This document shows positions 9,250 to 18,103 of a DNA stretch of 55,734 bases, piece after piece. The notes under the pieces are model-generated. The model was not told the origin of the DNA. It saw only the letters and a program-made list of their open reading frames with translations, and ran no database searches. The first letter of the stretch is position 1; every line of letters begins with the position of its first letter. The position numbers and the translations under genes are program-made. Origin of the DNA: Elusimicrobia bacterium UBA4817. Lineage in GTDB: Bacteria; Elusimicrobiota; UBA8919. The stretch covers positions 1 to 55,734 of the forward strand of contig DHFT01000055.1 of the NCBI GenBank assembly GCA_002402375.1. The letters are read 5' to 3'.

Positions 9250-10671
9250 ATGACAAGAGATGAACTTATTAAACGATTACAGGATATTGAATGGGAAGAT
9301 TTTGAAGTAAAAGAAGCAAAATCCGAAGTTCCTAAAAATGTATGGGAAACTGTCGGTGCTTTTGCCAACACATCGGGAGGATGAGTAATACTTGGAGTAA
9401 AAAAATCCGGGGGAAAATACACTGTTTTAGGAGTTGATAATCCGGAAAAGATTGAGCAGGATTTTACAACGATATTGAGAGGACAGAAATTTAACAGAAG
9501 ATTAGAATTCAAATGCAAGAAATACAAGATTGACAGTAAAACAGTGTTGGGATTTTACATAGTATCGGCATCTTCAAAAGACAAGCCGATTTACTTTAAT
9601 AACCAATCAAACACTTTTATCAGAACCGGAAGCGGCGACCAGAGAGCAACAAAAGAAGAAATTGACGCTATGTACAGAAATTCTTCTTTTAATAAAAAGG
9701 ATGAAGAGAAAACAAACCTTAAAATTACTCATCTTGATACTGAAACTGTGCAGAGATATAGAAATTATCTCAAGAACATCAATCCGGGACACAGGTATAA
9801 TCAGTTATCAGTCAGTGAGATGATGGAAAAACTGAAAGTTGTTGATGATGGCAAGGTTACCGTTGGGGGACTTTTGTTTTTTGGCAAAGAAGACAGTATA
9901 AAAAATTATATATCAGATTTCCGCATAGATTATCTTGAGGTAATGGGTACTTCATATGAAGATGCTCCGGAAAGGTATCAATACAGGTTACCGGAAGAAA
10001 AAAATCTATACAGTTATTATTTTGCAATTTATGAAAGATTAATTAAAAAAATAGATATACCTTTTAAGCTGAAAGGCGCGTTTCGGGATGAAAACCAACC
10101 ACAGGTAATTGCTATTCGTGAAGCGCTGGTTAATTTACTAATGCATACCGATTATTTCAGCAATGCTAAACCCAGAATCAGAGTATTTGTTGACAGGATT
10201 GAATTTTTTAACCCGGGTGCCTTACCAAAAGAGTTAAAATGTATTATAAAAGAAGATTTTTCTATGCCTAGAAACCCGACAATAGCAAAGATATTCAGGA
10301 TAATAAAGCTATCCGAAAATATCGGTTCTGGTTTTGATAAGATGATAAACGGCTGGAAATATTTTTATAAGATAGAACCCGAAATAACCGGCGATTTTGA
10401 TTATTACAAAATTGTTTTTAGATTTGGAAATAAAAAAAGAATTCCTGTAAAAGCAAAAACAGGGAAAACTGTGGAGAAAACTGTGGAGAAAACTGTGGAG
10501 AAAATATTAACCTCAATAAAAGATAATCCGGCAATTACACAGCAAGAAATTATGGCTAAGACCGGACTAACAAGAAGAGGGGTTGAGTGGAATATTAAAA
10601 AGTTGAAAAAAGAAGGAGTTATACATCGTGTTGGACCGGATAAGGGCGGGCGTTGGAAAATATTGAAATGA
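9250..10671 (+). pseudogene. AlbA_2/HATPase RecG-like regulator with in-frame TGA
   Basis: A 473-codon frame interrupted once by TGA at 9382-9384. The first 44 codons (MTRDELIKRLQDIEWEDFEVKEAK-type start to ANTSGG) are the start of a Schlafen AlbA_2 domain. After the stop, VILGVKKSGGKY continues it in the same frame. An ATPase-like domain with NLLMHTDY (about residues 290-400) and a winged-helix tail (ITQQEIMAKTGLTRRGVEWNIKKL) follow. The stop stands where relatives often have Trp, so a single TGG-to-TGA change would explain it. A downstream start could express only the C-terminal 398 residues. Confidence 0.75.
10465..10500 (+). repeat. 12-base tandem repeat in the linker of the first AlbA-type gene
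   Basis: AAAACTGTGGAG occurs three times exactly and encodes KTVE repeats between the ATPase-like domain and the winged helix. Confidence 0.9.
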
Positions 10672-10706
10672 CTACGGCTAAAAATAATTATCAAACTCCG
10701 AGATGA
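10668..10706 (+). CDS. Possible 12-residue leader peptide MTTAKNNYQTPR
   Basis: The ATG overlaps the stop of the upstream gene as ATGA, and the TGA stop sits three bases before the next gene ATG at 10710. A second copy with a synonymous Tyr change (TAT to TAC) sits in the same place before the gene at 12239. It may be a coupling or leader peptide, or the duplicated tail of a lost gene. Confidence 0.4.
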   Translation: MTTAKNNYQTPR

Positions 10707-10713
10707 AAAATGA
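10679..10713 (+). repeat. Direct repeat copy 1 (35 bases) flanking the second AlbA-type gene
   Basis: Nearly identical to 12208-12242, with two differences seen. The two copies bracket the gene at 10710-12140. Confidence 0.85.
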
Positions 10714-12140
10714 AAATATCAAAAATTAAAGAAATAATAAAACAAGGCGAGGGAATCTCGGTAGAGTTTAAAGAGTGTAAAAATACTCTCAGTAAAAATG
10801 TTTTTGAAACTGTTTGCTCGTTTCTAAACCGTTCCGGCGGAGAACTTTTGCTCGGGGTAAATAAAAAAGGAGAAATAACCGGAATAGAAAAAAATTATGT
10901 AGAGCAGATAAAAAAAGATTTTGTGACTGCCGTCAATAATCCTCAAAAAATTAACCCCGCATTTTATCTCACCATAGAAGAAATTGAGATTAACGGAAAG
11001 ACCATTTTATATATCTACGTTCCCGAAAGTTCACAAGTTCATAGGTGCAGCGGAAAAATATATGACCGCAACGAAGGCGGCGATTTTGACATCACCGACA
11101 ACCCTAATCTTGTAACGGCTCTGTATATTCGAAAACAAACTACCTATTCCGAAAATAAAGTTTATCCTTTTGTAACTATAAATGATTTAAGAAAGGACTT
11201 GATTGATAGAGCCAGAAAGTTAGCCGGCAATCAAAAGCCGAATCACCCGTGGACAGAAATGAACGATTTCGAACTTCTGAAAAGCGCGCAATTATATTTG
11301 AAGGACTACCAAAGCGGGAAAGAAGGTTTTACACTTGCCGCCGTTCTGCTTTTCGGAAAAGACGAGGTGATATTATCCGTTCTGTCGTATTTACGCGTTG
11401 ACGCGATATTACGGAAAGAAAATCTGGACAGATATGACGACCGCGACGATATACGGACAAATCTCATTGAAAGTTATGACCGGATTATGGCTTTCGTTGG
11501 GAAGCATCTTCCCGATAAATTTTATCTTGAAAAAGACCAGAGAATCAGCATTAGAGACCATATTTTCAGAGAAGTTGCCGGGAATATTCTTATTCACAGA
11601 GAATACAGCAATCCCTTCCCGACAAAATTCATAATTGAACAAAATCGTGTATATACTGAAAATAGCAATAAACCGCACGGGCACGGTTTAATTAACCCGT
11701 CAAATTTTACGCCATTCCCCAAGAATCCGGTAATTGCAAAAGTGTTCAGGGAAACCGGCCGCGCCGACGAGATGGGCTCGGGCGTCAGGAAACTTTATAA
11801 ATATTGTAAAATATATTCAGGTGCAAATCCTCAACTGATAGAAGGTGATATTTTTAAGATTATTATTCCCTTAACCCCGCAAGTTACCGAGCAAGTTACC
11901 GAGCAAGTTACCCCGCAAGCTACCCCGCAAGATCAAGATAGAATAAAAAAGATATTAGAATTTTGTATTAAACCTAAAACCAGAGATGAAATACAGGAAC
12001 ATTTGGGATTAAAAGACCGGGAATATGTTCGTTTGGAAATATTAAAACCGTTATTGGAGCAGGGCTTACTTCACCCGACAATACCGGACAAACTGACGAG
12101 TCCGAAACAGAAGTATTACTCCGGGAAGCAAAGAGAATAA
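10710..12140 (+). CDS. AlbA_2/HATPase RecG-like regulator
   Basis: Intact 476-residue relative of the broken gene just upstream. An N-terminal Schlafen AlbA_2 domain (VEFKECKN, SFLNRSGGELLLGV), an ATPase-like part containing REVAGNILIHREYSN near residue 290 and GRADEMGSGVRKLYKY, then a C-terminal winged helix (TRDEIQEHLGLKDREYVRLEILKPL). Such proteins are usually labelled ATP-dependent helicase RecG-like but lack helicase motifs; they are thought to be DNA- or RNA-binding regulators in accessory regions. The linker holds five 12-base tandem units. 35-base direct repeats lie at both ends of the gene. Confidence 0.8.
   Translation: MKISKIKEIIKQGEGISVEFKECKNTLSKNVFETVCSFLNRSGGELLLGVNKKGEITGIEKNYVEQIKKDFVTAVNNPQKINPAFYLTIEEIEINGKTILYIYVPESSQVHRCSGKIYDRNEGGDFDITDNPNLVTALYIRKQTTYSENKVYPFVTINDLRKDLIDRARKLAGNQKPNHPWTEMNDFELLKSAQLYLKDYQSGKEGFTLAAVLLFGKDEVILSVLSYLRVDAILRKENLDRYDDRDDIRTNLIESYDRIMAFVGKHLPDKFYLEKDQRISIRDHIFREVAGNILIHREYSNPFPTKFIIEQNRVYTENSNKPHGHGLINPSNFTPFPKNPVIAKVFRETGRADEMGSGVRKLYKYCKIYSGANPQLIEGDIFKIIIPLTPQVTEQVTEQVTPQATPQDQDRIKKILEFCIKPKTRDEIQEHLGLKDREYVRLEILKPLLEQGLLHPTIPDKLTSPKQKYYSGKQRE
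11874..11933 (+). repeat. 12-base tandem repeat in the linker of the second AlbA-type gene
   Basis: Five units of the form ACC[CC/GA]GCAAG[TT/CT/AT] encode T(P/E)Q(V/A/D) repeats. They lie at the same domain boundary as the KTVE repeat of the upstream gene but have an unrelated unit sequence. Confidence 0.9.
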
Positions 12141-12202
12141 AAATGAATGCTGACCCGAAAAGGCAGGGCATTGGAAAGTTGTAGAGAGATAAAAAATAAA
12201 TT

Positions 12203-12235
12203 ATGACCAAAAATAATTACCAAACTCGGAGATGA
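12203..12235 (+). CDS. Possible 10-residue leader peptide MTKNNYQTRR
   Basis: Its TGA stop lies three bases before the ATG at 12239. The KNNYQT core and the stop-AAA-ATG spacing repeat the mini-ORF at 10668-10706. Confidence 0.4.
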   Translation: MTKNNYQTRR

Positions 12236-12242
12236 AAAATGA
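12208..12242 (+). repeat. Direct repeat copy 2 (35 bases)
   Basis: Second copy of the repeat at 10679-10713. It carries the mini-ORF tail and the start codon of the nuclease-methylase gene. Confidence 0.85.
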
Positions 12243-14164
12243 ATAACGGTAAAAAAACAAAAGACGAGATATTGGATTTAATATTCAAAGATTTCAAAGT
12301 CAAGTATGAATTAAAGGAATTTTCAAAAAAAGATATTGAGGCATTGAATATTTCAGAAGAAAGCAACAAGTATTATGTAGCATGTCCCGTGTCGGAAAAG
12401 AAAAAAGTTGCAAAACCAGAAGAAATTGTCCGCCAGTTGTGGATTAACAAACTCACCAAAGAATACGGTTATCCGTTAGAGAGAATTGAAGTTGAATATC
12501 CGGTATGGTTTGGTTCCGGGGTAGAAAAAAAATCAGCCGATATTGTAATCCTGCAAAAAGATAAAAATACCGTTTGGATTGTCGGCGAAATAAAAAGACC
12601 CGATAGAAAAGAGGGAATCAGACAGTTAAAGTCATATCTTAATGCCGAAGGTTCTCCTATCGGTTTTTGGAGTGACGGAAAAGAATTGATAGTCCTTCAC
12701 CGTCCATATCCGCACGGTTTTATAACTTTACCCGATATTCCAAGAAACAATGAAAAAATTGAAGATTTAATCAACAAGAAGGTAACGATTGCGGATTTGG
12801 AAAATAAAATAAAAGAAAAAGGTCAACCATCGCTGAAAGATTTGATAATTGACCTTGAAGATTTGGTTTTGGCGAGAAAAGGTATTGATGTTTTTGAAGA
12901 AACATTTAAGTTGTTGTTTGCTAAACTATATGATGAATTTGCAGCGAGAAATATAAGAAAAGATAATGCTGTGGAATTCAGGGTGAAACTTGGCGAAAGC
13001 GACGATGAACTTCTTGATAGAGTATCACATTTATTTATCAGTGCGACTGAAAAGTGGCAGGGTGTCTTTGCATCAAATGAGAAAGAAATAAAACTAAACG
13101 GCGCAAGTTTAAAATCGGCAGTAAGTCATTTGGAAAATTTAGTTCTTTTTGAAAGTGATTTGAGAATTATTGACGAAGCGTTTGAATATTTAATCAGCAA
13201 AGTTTCCAAAGGTGAAAAAGGGCAGTATTTCACTCCAAGACACGTTATTGATATGTGCGTTAAAATGTTAAATCCTACCGTGGGCGAATATGTTTTAGAC
13301 CCTGCTTCCGGCTCCGGCGGATTTTTAGTGCATACGATGTTTCAAGTTTGGAAAAACATTAAAAATGAAAAAGACAGAATAAAATATTCCGGTGAATATT
13401 TATATGGAGTTGATTTTGACGAAAAAGCGCAAAAGGTTTCAAAGGCGATAATGTTGATTGCCGGTGATGGGTCTTCAAATGTTTTTCGTTTGAATAGTTT
13501 AGAGCCCTGGACTTGGAAAGGTGAAACAGGATATGATGCTCTTAAAAAATTTTTGTTGCCCATTAAAGATTACGAACAAAATAAAGAAAATCAAAACGCA
13601 TTAAAGTATTTGAAATTTGATTTGATATTAACCAATCCGCCTTTTGCCGGAGATATAAACGAAAAAGAGATTTTAAGATTTTACGATATCGCAAAGAAAA
13701 ATAAAAAAATTGTAAATAAACTCGGCAGACATATACTTTTTCTTGAAAGATGTATCCATTTTTTAAAACCCGGCGGAAGAATGGCGATTGTTTTACCGCA
13801 GGGTGTTTTGAACAATACAAATATGGAATATATCAGAGAGTTTTTATTTGACAAAGCGCGGATTTTAGCAGTGGTAGGACTTGAAATAAATACATTCAAA
13901 CCGCACACAGGGACGAAAACATCCGTTTTGTTTTTACAGAAATGGGACGAAAAAGAAAAACCGTTAAAAGATTATCCGATATTTATGGCTGTATCCAAAA
14001 AATCAGGCAAGGACAATTCCGGTGATTATGTTTATAAAAAAGCCGACAACGGAAATTATGCCGTGGACGATAATGGTCACGGTATTATTGAGCACGATTT
14101 GAATGAACTCGCCGAAGAATTTATAAAATTCGCCAAAAAAGAAAAATTTGACTTTTGGGGGTAA
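12239..14164 (+). CDS. Type I-like nuclease-methylase (HsdR_N-HsdM fusion)
   Basis: 641-residue DNA adenine methylase subunit with an added N-terminal nuclease domain. Residues ~60-165 carry a PD-(D/E)XK core (SADIVILQKDKNTVWIVGEIK) like the N-terminus of HsdR. Residues ~320-600 form HsdM: GQYFTPRHVI, motif I DPASGSGGF and motif IV TNPPF. No HsdR translocase lies nearby; the specificity subunit follows after one gene. The R-M plus S layout recalls BcgI-type type IIB enzymes, though many such fusions are uncharacterised. The TAA stop precedes the HEPN gene by four bases. Confidence 0.85.
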   Translation: MNNGKKTKDEILDLIFKDFKVKYELKEFSKKDIEALNISEESNKYYVACPVSEKKKVAKPEEIVRQLWINKLTKEYGYPLERIEVEYPVWFGSGVEKKSADIVILQKDKNTVWIVGEIKRPDRKEGIRQLKSYLNAEGSPIGFWSDGKELIVLHRPYPHGFITLPDIPRNNEKIEDLINKKVTIADLENKIKEKGQPSLKDLIIDLEDLVLARKGIDVFEETFKLLFAKLYDEFAARNIRKDNAVEFRVKLGESDDELLDRVSHLFISATEKWQGVFASNEKEIKLNGASLKSAVSHLENLVLFESDLRIIDEAFEYLISKVSKGEKGQYFTPRHVIDMCVKMLNPTVGEYVLDPASGSGGFLVHTMFQVWKNIKNEKDRIKYSGEYLYGVDFDEKAQKVSKAIMLIAGDGSSNVFRLNSLEPWTWKGETGYDALKKFLLPIKDYEQNKENQNALKYLKFDLILTNPPFAGDINEKEILRFYDIAKKNKKIVNKLGRHILFLERCIHFLKPGGRMAIVLPQGVLNNTNMEYIREFLFDKARILAVVGLEINTFKPHTGTKTSVLFLQKWDEKEKPLKDYPIFMAVSKKSGKDNSGDYVYKKADNGNYAVDDNGHGIIEHDLNELAEEFIKFAKKEKFDFWG

Positions 14165-14168
14165 AATT

Positions 14169-14981
14169 ATGACATCAAATTTAGAAATATTTAAGAATGA
14201 TTTAGAAAAGCTCATTTCTGATGGGGGGCAGTTATTAAATGCGATGCAATTTGAGTGCCACCCAAAGGAATTTGAAGATGAGGTAAAGAAAGTTCTAAAG
14301 ACAAAAAAAGAGGTTGATGTTTTAAAAAATAGTTTACCGTCTTTCAAAGATAAATATCAGCATTGGTATTCGGAGTCTTTAGCTATAATAAATTTTCTAA
14401 TACCCGCTCGGCTTGAAGACTTCGTGAAATTATATGAAAAACCAAAAGGAAGGAAAGACATTGCCTATGGAAATTATGTTATAGAAGATTATCTACAAGG
14501 ATTGCGAGTAACTACAGGGTTTGGTGAGGCAAAAGTTGAGCCCAGGGCTGCAATACCTCAATTCCAGCAACAATTAAATATCCTAAAATCAGCTAAGAGA
14601 AGGTTTGAAAGCTCGCTATTTGATATAAAACAACTTTTGCAAGCGGATTTATTTGATTCAGAATTAGATGCTGCAAAAGAATTACTTAAAAATGGATTTT
14701 TAAGAGCGGCTGGTGCCGTAGTAGGCGTTGTTTTAGAAAAGCACCTTGAACAAATTTGCAAAAATCATAATATTGTCACAAGTAAAAAAGACCCAAGTAT
14801 TTCCGATTATAATGATTTATTAAAAAATCATAAAGTTATAGAAATACCAACTTGGCGTTTTATTCAACATTTGGGAGATTTACGAAATCTATGCGACCAT
14901 AATAAAAAAGTGGAACCAACTAAAGACAATGTTAATGATTTAATTGAAGGTGCAGATAAAATAATAAAAACTGTGTTTTAA
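14169..14981 (+). CDS. HEPN-domain protein between hsdM and hsdS
   Basis: 270-residue helical protein of unassigned family. The C-terminal part has ELDAAKELLKNGFLRAAGAVVGVVLEKHLEQIC and then GDLRNLCDHNKKV. RNLCDH near residue 238 fits the R-N-x3-H signature of HEPN ribonucleases, common in toxins and abortive-infection proteins. The start at 14169 is preferred over 14148 because GGGGG lies just before it. Its place between methylase and specificity genes suggests a defence accessory, perhaps restrained by the modification complex. The HEPN assignment is motif-based. Confidence 0.65.
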   Translation: MTSNLEIFKNDLEKLISDGGQLLNAMQFECHPKEFEDEVKKVLKTKKEVDVLKNSLPSFKDKYQHWYSESLAIINFLIPARLEDFVKLYEKPKGRKDIAYGNYVIEDYLQGLRVTTGFGEAKVEPRAAIPQFQQQLNILKSAKRRFESSLFDIKQLLQADLFDSELDAAKELLKNGFLRAAGAVVGVVLEKHLEQICKNHNIVTSKKDPSISDYNDLLKNHKVIEIPTWRFIQHLGDLRNLCDHNKKVEPTKDNVNDLIEGADKIIKTVF

Positions 14982-14985
14982 TTTT

Positions 14986-16341
14986 ATGTTTACATATTCA
15001 ATTATTCAAAAATCACAACTTGAAAGTGCTCATCGGCTTGATGCGGAGTATTACCAGCCGGAGTATTTGAATACCGTTGAAAAATTAAAAAATTTTCAAA
15101 TTAAAAGTATTGGAGAAATTAGTAAAGTTGTCTATGGAACAACACCATCGGGTGGAGTTTTTGAAAAACAGGGAATTCCATTTATCAGGTCACAAAATTT
15201 CTCACTTTTAAGTATTGCCGACGATTTTGTTTTATGTTCTGAAGATTTTCATAAACAAAATAAGAAATCGAAAGTTATTTCCGGTGACATTTTATTCGCA
15301 GCCGTCGGTGCTACAATAGGTCAAGTGGCTGTTATCCAAGAAAATATTAGAGAAGCAAATATAAATCAAAATATAGCGGCAGTAAAAATAAAAGATGAAA
15401 AATTCAATCCATATTTTGTTGGATTGTTTTTTGTGTCTCATTCGGGACAGCTGCAAATTGAAAGGTTAGTAACTGGTAACGCGCAATTTTATCTTAATTC
15501 AGAACAAATCAGAAATTTTGTCGTTCCAGTTTTGAACAAAAATTTTCAAAATGAAATTGCCCGAATCGTTCAAAATGTCCAGAAAGAATTGGGAAATTCT
15601 AAGTCGCTTTACTCCCAAGCAGAAAATTTGCTTTTGAAGGAGTTAGGGTTAAAGGATTATAAAACTGATGATGAACTCTCGTGTGTTGTTAATTTTTTTG
15701 AAACAAAAAATGTCCACCGTATAGACGCAGAATATTTCCAACCGAAATACGAAAAACTTATTTCAAAAATAAAAAAACGAAATACAAAATTGCTCGGTGA
15801 TTTAGTTTCACTAAAAAAAGGTATTGAACCAGGAGCCGACGAATATCAGGATGAAGGCAAATTATTTATCCGTGTAAGCAGTCTTTCAAAACAGGGATTG
15901 ATAGATAAAGACCAGAAATATTTAAGTGATGCTTTGTATAATGAACTAAGAAAAAATTACGAACCAAAACAAAATGAAATTTTGCTTACCAAAGACGCTA
16001 CTCCCGGTATTGCGTATGTTTTGAAGGAACCCGTTGAAGGAATTGTTTCGGGCGGCATAGTGCGGTTAAAAGTTAAAGAAGATGTTGAACCTGAATACAT
16101 AGCGCTTTGCATAAATTCTCTTGTCGGTCAAATGCAGATTGAACGGGATGCCGGCGGTTCAATAATTATCCACTTGAAACCCGAACAAATTAAAAATCTA
16201 CAAATACCGGTTTTGTCCCGCCCGATACAGCAAAAAATTACTGACTTGGTCCATAAATCCCACGAATCCCATAAAAAAGCAAAAGAACTTTTAGAAGAAT
16301 CTAAGCAAAAAGTCGAAAAAATAATTTTAGGAGGCAATTAA
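14986..16341 (+). CDS. Type I restriction specificity subunit (HsdS-like)
   Basis: 451 residues with two target-recognition halves, each opening with a repeated phrase: HRLDAEYYQPEYL near residue 17 and HRIDAEYFQPKYE near residue 245. Each half ends in a helical conserved region with the typical phrase QIRNFVVPVL or QIKNLQIPVL. Such subunits choose the DNA sequence methylated or cut by the HsdM partner, encoded two genes upstream. Full length with two recognition domains implies a bipartite target. The next gene starts one base after its stop. Confidence 0.85.
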   Translation: MFTYSIIQKSQLESAHRLDAEYYQPEYLNTVEKLKNFQIKSIGEISKVVYGTTPSGGVFEKQGIPFIRSQNFSLLSIADDFVLCSEDFHKQNKKSKVISGDILFAAVGATIGQVAVIQENIREANINQNIAAVKIKDEKFNPYFVGLFFVSHSGQLQIERLVTGNAQFYLNSEQIRNFVVPVLNKNFQNEIARIVQNVQKELGNSKSLYSQAENLLLKELGLKDYKTDDELSCVVNFFETKNVHRIDAEYFQPKYEKLISKIKKRNTKLLGDLVSLKKGIEPGADEYQDEGKLFIRVSSLSKQGLIDKDQKYLSDALYNELRKNYEPKQNEILLTKDATPGIAYVLKEPVEGIVSGGIVRLKVKEDVEPEYIALCINSLVGQMQIERDAGGSIIIHLKPEQIKNLQIPVLSRPIQQKITDLVHKSHESHKKAKELLEESKQKVEKIILGGN

Positions 16342-16342
16342 A

Positions 16343-16867
16343 ATGAATTTAATTGCAAGTTTTTTAGGTGGTGGTATTGTCGTTGCTGTTATAAATACAA
16401 TTTATCTTTTTTATTCGGACTGGAGAACCAGAAAGAAAAAATATATTATGGAGCAAATTATAAATTTATATATGCCTTTATATTATTTGGTTTTACAAAA
16501 TGATACTATTTTTAAACTTCATACAAATATTTTTAAGGCAAGCGAAGAATTAAGAACACATCCAATTGATAATACAATTGATATTTGCAACAAATACGTT
16601 GATGAGGTAATAAAAAACAATGATAAAATCATGGAACTTTTAAACTCAAAAAGTTCTTACATAGACATTACTGACAAAGAATATTTTGCTACTTTTTATA
16701 AAGATTACATTCGCCAGAAAACTGAATATGATAATTTCAAGCTAAAATTAGACTGGCAAGTTTATGATAAAGTGGGGTATGTGTCATTTATGAGACCGGA
16801 ATTTATTAAAAGAATTTATGAACAATTAGAAAATAAGAAAAATAGTTATTTAAATTTTTGGAAGTAA
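16343..16867 (+). CDS. Membrane-anchored protein of unknown function
   Basis: 174 residues, unrecognised. One N-terminal membrane segment (IASFLGGGIVVAVINTIYLFY) is followed by WRTRKKK, so the remaining helical domain is probably cytoplasmic. It starts one base after the hsdS stop, and AGGAGG at 16329-16334 supports the ATG. Position at the end of the restriction block suggests a co-transcribed defence effector, but nothing in the sequence shows an activity. Confidence 0.7.
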   Translation: MNLIASFLGGGIVVAVINTIYLFYSDWRTRKKKYIMEQIINLYMPLYYLVLQNDTIFKLHTNIFKASEELRTHPIDNTIDICNKYVDEVIKNNDKIMELLNSKSSYIDITDKEYFATFYKDYIRQKTEYDNFKLKLDWQVYDKVGYVSFMRPEFIKRIYEQLENKKNSYLNFWK

Positions 16868-17009
16868 GCAAAAGAAATAAAGTTACCTACGGGAAAATGG
16901 AAAACGCTTCACATTTTTAATTTGAAAACTTGAAAAAATGATTTTGGTAACGCCAATCAATCAAGTTTCGTACTTTCAAATTTGCTACCTTCAGATTTCC
17001 TACTTTGTT

Positions 17010-17040
17010 ACTTTCGTAGTTGTGAAAGTAGTTGAATAGG
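17010..17040. repeat. 31-base repeat, copy A
   Basis: Reverse complement of 41878-41908 with one mismatch seen. It lies in a 186-base spacer (16868-17053) rich in short ACTTTC and CTACTTT-like words; no gene was seen in that spacer. Confidence 0.8.
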
Positions 17041-17053
17041 TCGGGTTTTACCG

Positions 17054-18088
17054 ATGAGTGTTAAAAAATTCGTTATAATTTTTGCCGTTTTAATTTCACC
17101 GTTTTTTACTTCCGGGTGTAGCGGTGAGAGGAGGCAAGATATGCACGGAAAAAAGATACTGATATATGATGCCGTAACGGGTATGACTTCGCCGGTGGAT
17201 AAAATATACAAAACGGACGAAGAGTGGAAAAAACTGCTCACTCCCGAGCAGTACGAAGTCACAAGGAAGCATGCCACCGAAAAACCTTTCGTTTGCGAAT
17301 TAAATAAACAGAAATCCGATGGAATTTATAAATGTGTCTGTTGCGGAACGGATTTATTTATTTCCAGCGCAAAATTTGAGTCCGGCACCGGTTGGCCCAG
17401 TTTTTGGGAACCGGTTTCGGAACACAATGTCGGTTATAAAATTGACAAAAGCAATTTTATGGAGAGGGTGGAAGTGCGGTGTTCCCGGTGCGATGCCCAT
17501 CTCGGTCATGTTTTTGATGACGGGCCTCCGCCTACCAATAAGCGGTATTGCATAAACTCCGTTGCAATGAAATTCGTCGCCGGCAGTTCTTTCCGCAAGG
17601 AAAAGGATGTGAAGACGGAAAAAGCCACTTTCGGTGCGGGATGTTTCTGGGGAGTTGAGGACATCTTTCGCAGTGTAAAGGGCGTCGTTTCCGTCACTGC
17701 CGGGTATCTCGGCGGTACGATGAAAAACCCGACATATAGTGATGTAAGTTCAGGTAGAACAGGTCATGCAGAAGTCGTGGAAATAATCTATGACCCGTCG
17801 CAGGTTTCTTATGAAGAACTTTTGAATGTTTTTTGGGAGAACCACGACCCGACGCAATTTAACCGCCCGGGGCCCGACGTAGGAAACCAGTACAGGTCTG
17901 CCATATTTTTTCACAATAAACAGCAGGAGCAACTCGCAAAAGCGTCAAAAGAAAAACTGGAGAAATCAGGCGAATACAAAAAACGGATAGTTACCGAGAT
18001 AACGCCGGCTTCCACATTTTATCGTGCGGAGGAATATCACCAGCGGTATCTTGAAAAACACGGTATGTCGGGTTGTCACTTAAAATAA
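17054..18088 (+). CDS. msrAB: Fused methionine sulfoxide reductase MsrB-MsrA, lipoprotein form
   Basis: Reduces both stereoisomers of methionine sulfoxide. A lipoprotein signal (MSVKKFVIIFAVLISPFF, lipobox TSGC) precedes MsrB with zinc pairs CVCC and CSRC and catalytic RYCINS. MsrA follows with GAGCFWG near residue 197. Order B then A is less common than A then B. A strong internal ribosome site, AGAGGAGG (17127-17134), stands six bases before an in-frame ATG at 17141. A second cytoplasmic product of 315 residues is therefore likely. Confidence 0.92.
   Translation: MSVKKFVIIFAVLISPFFTSGCSGERRQDMHGKKILIYDAVTGMTSPVDKIYKTDEEWKKLLTPEQYEVTRKHATEKPFVCELNKQKSDGIYKCVCCGTDLFISSAKFESGTGWPSFWEPVSEHNVGYKIDKSNFMERVEVRCSRCDAHLGHVFDDGPPPTNKRYCINSVAMKFVAGSSFRKEKDVKTEKATFGAGCFWGVEDIFRSVKGVVSVTAGYLGGTMKNPTYSDVSSGRTGHAEVVEIIYDPSQVSYEELLNVFWENHDPTQFNRPGPDVGNQYRSAIFFHNKQQEQLAKASKEKLEKSGEYKKRIVTEITPASTFYRAEEYHQRYLEKHGMSGCHLK
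17127..17143 (+). promoter_or_regulatory. Internal ribosome site and second start in msrAB
   Basis: AGAGGAGG, six spacer bases and an in-frame ATG at 17141, just after the lipobox cysteine. The upstream start at 17054 has only a weak site. This suggests two products differing in location. Confidence 0.6.
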
Positions 18089-18103
18089 AGGGGATGAAAT
18101 AAG

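Noticed and set aside
9382..9384. TGA read as an amino acid (altered code or selenocysteine).
   Set aside because: TGA ends many intact genes here, often in ATGA overlaps, and no selenocysteine hairpin or Sec-type family was recognised. A point change or error is simpler.
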